From: JANRKG01 sp033763635
GTDB taxonomy: Bacteria; Cyanobacteriota; Cyanobacteriia; GCF-001939115
Assembly (NCBI GenBank): GCA_033763635.1
Contig: JANRKG010000037.1
Location: 1-17,452 of the forward strand
DNA length: 17,452 bases
Reading direction: 5' to 3'
Below are positions 14,424-17,452 of this stretch, piece after piece (position 1 is the stretch's first letter; each line of letters starts with the position of its first letter). A program made the position numbers and the translations under genes. The notes under the pieces were generated by a model, which saw only the letters and a program-made list of their open reading frames with translations, searched no databases and was not told the DNA's origin.

Positions 14424-15761
14424 ATGAGTGTTAGAGAAGTGTATGACACATTCGCCCAGCAAGTTGAGAATGCCCATCAACGAATCGACCTGTTGTGTCG
14501 AGATACACACCATGAACCGAAAGGTTCTCGACTCCTGACAGAGTGTTTAAACGAACTTCAGTTAGCTCTGGAAGAACTTCAGGTGGCAGAAACAGAACTG
14601 AGACAACAAAATGATGAGTTGATGGAATCTCGTCAATTGTTGGAATTGCAGAAGCAACGCTATCAGGAATTGTTTGATTTCGCACCGGATGGCTACATCG
14701 TGACCGATCGGTACGGGCGAATTCAAGAGGCCAATCAAGCGGCATCCGGGCTGTTCAATGTTCCTGCCAATCGCCTGAAAGGTAAACTGCTGGTGACGTT
14801 TATTCCCCAGGCCGATCGCCGGACCTTTCGCACAATTTTGAATCAACTACCGACCATTCATCGAGTGCAGGAATGGGAGTTGCTGTTTCGTAAGCGTGGC
14901 GATGACGTGGTACATGTGTCGCTAACGGTTGCTACAGGTTCTACAGAGCGGGGGCAACCCCTAGTGATGCGGTGGCTGCTGCGTGACATTACGGCCCGGA
15001 AGCAGGCGGAAGCGCAACTGCGCCAAACCCAACTGCAAAATCTTCAACTCATTGAGTCCGATCGCCTCAAGACCCAGTTTATGGCAACCATTTCCCATGA
15101 ACTGAGAACCCCTCTGAATGCCATTTTGGGGTTTGGTGAGTTGCTGCTACGGCGATTTCATCAGCAAAAAGACACCACCGTTGTGCCCCTGGTCGATCCG
15201 ATTCTTCGCAACAGTCGCCATTTGCTGAGTTTGATTGAAGGTCTGCTCGACTTTTCCAGGCTCCAGGCCCATTGTTTAGATCTCCATCTGGAAGCGTTTG
15301 ATCTGGCAGAACTGGCAACAAGCGTTGTGAGTGAATTACAAGTTTTGGCAGAGCGGAAGGCCCTTAATCTGACCCTCTATCTTGGAAATGAGAGCTATCC
15401 AGTGGTCAACGATCGCATCCGCGTTCGCCAGGTTTTGGTGAACCTGGTATCAAATGCGATTAAGTTTACAGAAACGGGTTCAGTTACGCTGGAAATTGGA
15501 GAATTGCAACCCGAGCGGATTTTGTTAACGGTTCGAGATACCGGGATAGGCATCTCTGAGGAGAATCAAGCGTTGATCTTTAAAGAATTTTGGCAAGTGA
15601 ACCAGTCTACCACCCGTCGTCACGGAGGCACGGGGTTAGGGTTATCGATTGTTCGGAATTTAGTAGAGTTAATGGAGGGCAGTATCACGGTCGAAAGCAC
15701 GATCGGTGAAGGGTCCAGCTTGCGAGTTGAGTTACCCCGTCAGGTTAAACCACCCTGCTAA
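14424..15761 (+). CDS. Soluble PAS-domain sensor histidine kinase
   Basis: The 445-residue cytoplasmic kinase has no membrane segment. Residues about 38-82 are a coiled coil (ELQLALEELQVAETELRQQNDEL). A PAS domain follows at 80-195 (YQELFDFAPDGYIVTDRYGRIQEANQAA, closing in MRWLLRDITARKQAE). The HisKA dimerisation domain is at 208-280, with phospho-acceptor H225 in FMATISHELRTPLNAILGF. The HATPase domain has the N-box VLVNLVSNAIKF (337-348), G1 DTGIG (372-376) and G2 GGTGLGL (401-407). All catalytic motifs are intact. No response regulator is adjacent, so the partner is unknown; the signal is presumably intracellular. The ATG has a weak upstream ribosome site. Residues in the PAS pocket give no clear cofactor signature. 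Confidence 0.93.
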   Translation: MSVREVYDTFAQQVENAHQRIDLLCRDTHHEPKGSRLLTECLNELQLALEELQVAETELRQQNDELMESRQLLELQKQRYQELFDFAPDGYIVTDRYGRIQEANQAASGLFNVPANRLKGKLLVTFIPQADRRTFRTILNQLPTIHRVQEWELLFRKRGDDVVHVSLTVATGSTERGQPLVMRWLLRDITARKQAEAQLRQTQLQNLQLIESDRLKTQFMATISHELRTPLNAILGFGELLLRRFHQQKDTTVVPLVDPILRNSRHLLSLIEGLLDFSRLQAHCLDLHLEAFDLAELATSVVSELQVLAERKALNLTLYLGNESYPVVNDRIRVRQVLVNLVSNAIKFTETGSVTLEIGELQPERILLTVRDTGIGISEENQALIFKEFWQVNQSTTRRHGGTGLGLSIVRNLVELMEGSITVESTIGEGSSLRVELPRQVKPPC

Positions 15762-15784
15762 GGAGATTTCCGGGAGATAACCAA

Positions 15785-15839
15785 CCCGCTGGTTTCAGCT
15801 TCGCTCAACCAGCACCCGTGCCCCACCCTGCTTTGGGGC
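15785..15839. repeat. Dispersed hairpin repeat, copy 2 (after histidine kinase)
   Basis: GCTGGTT (15788-15794) / AACCAGC (15807-15813) repeats the element at 13456 almost exactly for about 39 bases. The second hairpin here is GCCCCA (15820-15825) / TGGGGC (15834-15839), different in sequence but in the same place as the second palindrome of copy 1. It may help end the kinase transcript. Confidence 0.8.
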
Positions 15840-15946
15840 AACGAGGGAAGCATTCGTGACGTGATTTTGCTGATGGAAGACCGGAGTGAAGGAGAGGTTT
15901 AGAGGGGAGACTGGCAGAGCAACGAGTTCCCTGGAACAAATTTTTG

Positions 15947-15988
15947 GTAGCAGTTGTTACAAGAAGCCCTGATTGGAGTTGCTAGACT
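15947..15988 (+). promoter_or_regulatory. Predicted NtcA-activated promoter of amiE
   Basis: GTAGCAGTTGTTAC (15947-15960) is an exact GTA-N8-TAC NtcA box. TAGACT (15983-15988) is an exact TAN3T -10 box, 22 bases downstream. This matches the class II NtcA-activated promoter of cyanobacterial nitrogen genes, in which NtcA replaces the -35 box and responds to 2-oxoglutarate under nitrogen limitation. Transcription would start near 15995, leaving a leader of about 180 bases before amiE. No other gene on this strand competes for it. Confidence 0.7.
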
Positions 15989-16176
15989 GTGCCTGCTAAG
16001 GGTTGCCAGGCAAACATCATCATTGTCAGCCTGGGTGGGATGGGTGAATGAAAAACCATTGATTCCCTGCTTGATTTAACTGCTGGACCTTAGCGGTGTA
16101 GCACTTCTCACACGATGCATGCACCTCGCTTTGATGCTTTTTGAAACTTGTTGAAAGGGGCTTTTAGGAGATAGCG

Positions 16177-17262
16177 ATGGCATTTCACGGTGATATTTCC
16201 TCCAGTGAAGATACAGTTGGCGTTGCGGTTGTTAATTACAAAATGCCGCGTTTGCACACCCACGAAGAGGTGATTGCGAACTGTAAGAAGATTGCAGAAA
16301 TGGTTGATGGAATGAAGGTCGGTCTGCCGGGGATGGATTTGGTGATCTTCCCCGAATATTCCACCCACGGCATCATGTACGACTTCAAAGAAATGATGGA
16401 AACCGCCGTTTCCATTCCTGGGCCTGAAACCGACATCCTGGCAGAAGCCTGCATTCGGAACAAGGTTTGGGGTGTTTTCTCGCTCACGGGGGAGAAGCAC
16501 GAAGATCATCCCAATAAAGTGCCTTACAACACCCTGATTCTGATCAACGATAAGGGTGAAATCGTGCAGCGCTACCGCAAAATCATGCCCTGGTGCCCGA
16601 TCGAAGGCTGGTATCCCGGCAACTGCACCTACGTCTCCGAAGGTCCGAAGGGGCTGAAGATAAGCTTGATCATCTGCGACGATGGAAACTATCCCGAAAT
16701 CTGGCGCGATTGTGCCATGAAGGGGGCCGAACTGATCGTGCGTTGCCAGGGCTATATGTATCCGGCGAAGGAACAACAAATTCTGGTGTCGAAGGCAATG
16801 GCCTGGATGAACAACACCTACGTTGCAGTGGCAAATGCGGCTGGCTTTGATGGGGTGTACAGCTACTTCGGTCACTCTGCCATCATCGGCTTTGATGGCC
16901 GCACCCTGGGTGAGTGTGGGGAAGAAGAGATGGGGATTCAGTACGCAGCCCTCTCTAAGTTCGCGATTCGTGACTTCCGCAAGAATGCCCAATCCCAAAA
17001 CCACCTGTTCAAGCTCCTGCACCGGGGCTACACGGGGACGATCAATTCCGGCGACAGCTACGAAGGTCTGCAAGAGTGCCCCTACGACTTCTACCGTAAC
17101 TGGGTTCTCAATCCCCAGAAGGAGAAGGAGCAGGTGGAAGAAATCACCCGCGCCACCGTTGGCACGAAGGAGTGCCCGATCGAAGGGTTGCCCGTTGAGA
17201 AGCTTGCAGGGACTCCTATCAGTTTGAAGGAAAAGGAAAAAGTTTCTATCAGTCCAAATTAG
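16177..17262 (+). CDS. amiE: Aliphatic amidase AmiE (nitrilase superfamily)
   Basis: AmiE hydrolyses short aliphatic amides such as acetamide to the acid and ammonia. The 361-residue protein follows the Pseudomonas AmiE pattern very closely: HGDISSSEDTVGVAVVNYKMPRLHT at the start, then the catalytic triad E60 (VIFPEYS), K135 (QRYRKIMPWCPIEGWYPG) and C167 (LIICDDGNYPEIWRDCAMKGAELIVRCQGYMYPAKEQQ). The supporting E143 is also present. AGGAG at 16166-16170 lies six bases ahead of the ATG. The C-terminus runs on into a charged LKEKEKVSISPN tail. Formamidase AmiF is the closest alternative, but the N-terminus and active-site surroundings read as AmiE. The predicted NtcA promoter upstream fits nitrogen scavenging. 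Confidence 0.95.
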   Translation: MAFHGDISSSEDTVGVAVVNYKMPRLHTHEEVIANCKKIAEMVDGMKVGLPGMDLVIFPEYSTHGIMYDFKEMMETAVSIPGPETDILAEACIRNKVWGVFSLTGEKHEDHPNKVPYNTLILINDKGEIVQRYRKIMPWCPIEGWYPGNCTYVSEGPKGLKISLIICDDGNYPEIWRDCAMKGAELIVRCQGYMYPAKEQQILVSKAMAWMNNTYVAVANAAGFDGVYSYFGHSAIIGFDGRTLGECGEEEMGIQYAALSKFAIRDFRKNAQSQNHLFKLLHRGYTGTINSGDSYEGLQECPYDFYRNWVLNPQKEKEQVEEITRATVGTKECPIEGLPVEKLAGTPISLKEKEKVSISPN

Positions 17263-17275
17263 TTTGAGTTTAATT

Positions 17276-17349
17276 GATTTGCAGAACAGGCAGTATTTAG
17301 TAGTAAATGTGATTACTCAAGTAATTGATATCTGCCTGTTCTGCAAATC
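17276..17349 (+). terminator. Long inverted repeat, terminator between amiE and opposing gene
   Basis: An exact 18-bp stem joins 17276-17293 (GATTTGCAGAACAGGCAG) with 17332-17349 (CTGCCTGTTCTGCAAATC). The arm is followed by TTTTTG, as needed for a rho-independent terminator of amiE. The 38-nt loop can form a further small hairpin, ATTACT-CA-AGTAAT (17312-17325). The opposing gene ends 26 bases beyond. Confidence 0.7.
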
Positions 17350-17374
17350 TTTTTGATGATTTGCCAATCCAATA

Positions 17375-17452
17375 TCAATCTTCAACAACTTTCCATCCTT
17401 TGGTTTCAATAACATTTGTTAGTTCAGTTTCCAGAGCTTGGAAAGCAGTTAA
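17375..17452 (-). CDS. C-terminal end of an unidentified protein (runs off right edge)
   Basis: The minus strand reads 25 codons and a TGA (17377-17375) from the window edge, ending LTAFQALETELTNVIETKGWKVVED. The sequence looks like a real amphipathic helix followed by a short strand, with ordinary codon use. A long inverted repeat separates it from amiE, as expected for convergent genes. Too little is present to name a family. Open frames of this length also occur by chance. Confidence 0.5.
   Translation of the reverse strand, partial: LTAFQALETELTNVIETKGWKVVED

Noticed and set aside
16108..17073. A 321-codon open frame antisense to amiE
   Set aside because: Complement of a certain amidase gene; the translation has no recognisable domain and no ribosome site.
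1..17452. CRISPR array, tRNA, rRNA, or intact insertion sequence
   Set aside because: No regularly spaced repeats, no cloverleaf-like sequence, no rRNA motif and no transposase-like frame were seen.

Overview
The window looks like a cyanobacterial chromosome segment, probably from a filamentous (Leptolyngbya/Oscillatoriales-like) genome. Three things point there: many GCGATCG-type words, including full HIP1 octamers GCGATCGC near 7106, 11936, 12945 and 13030; cyanobacterium-typical families (alr4036-type PPOX flavoprotein, DUF1868 protein, RelN-like antitoxin); and a textbook NtcA-type promoter. No rRNA, tRNA, CRISPR array, transposase or phage gene is visible. Most of it is ordinary chromosome with short accessory gaps.

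Layout. 1-1064: the start of an alpha/beta hydrolase leaving the left edge (-), a possible 51-residue membrane protein (-), and a secreted PPC-like protein (+). 1132-2626: serine acetyltransferase cysE (+) converging on a PPOX-type flavoprotein (-) at a shared hairpin terminator. 2779-5880: uvrA (+) with a candidate LexA box in its promoter. 5881-6159: GC-rich repeat patch. 6160-7149: holA (-). 7214-9913: a tight co-directional cluster of a DUF1868 (2H phosphoesterase-like) gene, cobH and cobL (fused CbiE-CbiT), joined by a 10-nt gap and a 4-nt stop/start overlap, with TTG, TTG and GTG starts. 9914-10829: AT-rich, gene-free gap whose second half is crowded with hairpins and holds a candidate structured RNA. 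10854-11629: RelE-like toxin followed by a RelN-like antitoxin. 11685-13922: ureB-ureC (-), separated by a dispersed repeat; ureA is absent. 13923-14423: AT-rich gap. 14424-15761: soluble PAS histidine kinase (+). 16177-17262: aliphatic amidase amiE (+) behind a predicted NtcA promoter. 17375-17452: C-terminal end of an unidentified gene (-).

Themes. The right-hand part carries two nitrogen-scavenging functions: urease subunits, which release ammonia from urea, and an aliphatic amidase, which releases ammonia from short amides. The amidase has the best regulatory evidence in the window: GTA-N8-TAC followed exactly 22 nt later by a TAN3T -10 box, the arrangement known for NtcA-activated promoters. 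The middle holds two consecutive late steps of corrin-ring synthesis. I did not find a clearly new biological system. The strongest leads are the hairpin-rich non-coding segment at 10384-10784, the DUF1868-cobH-cobL linkage, the NtcA-amiE promoter, and low-complexity or repeat insertions in uvrA, ureB and the ureB-ureC junction.
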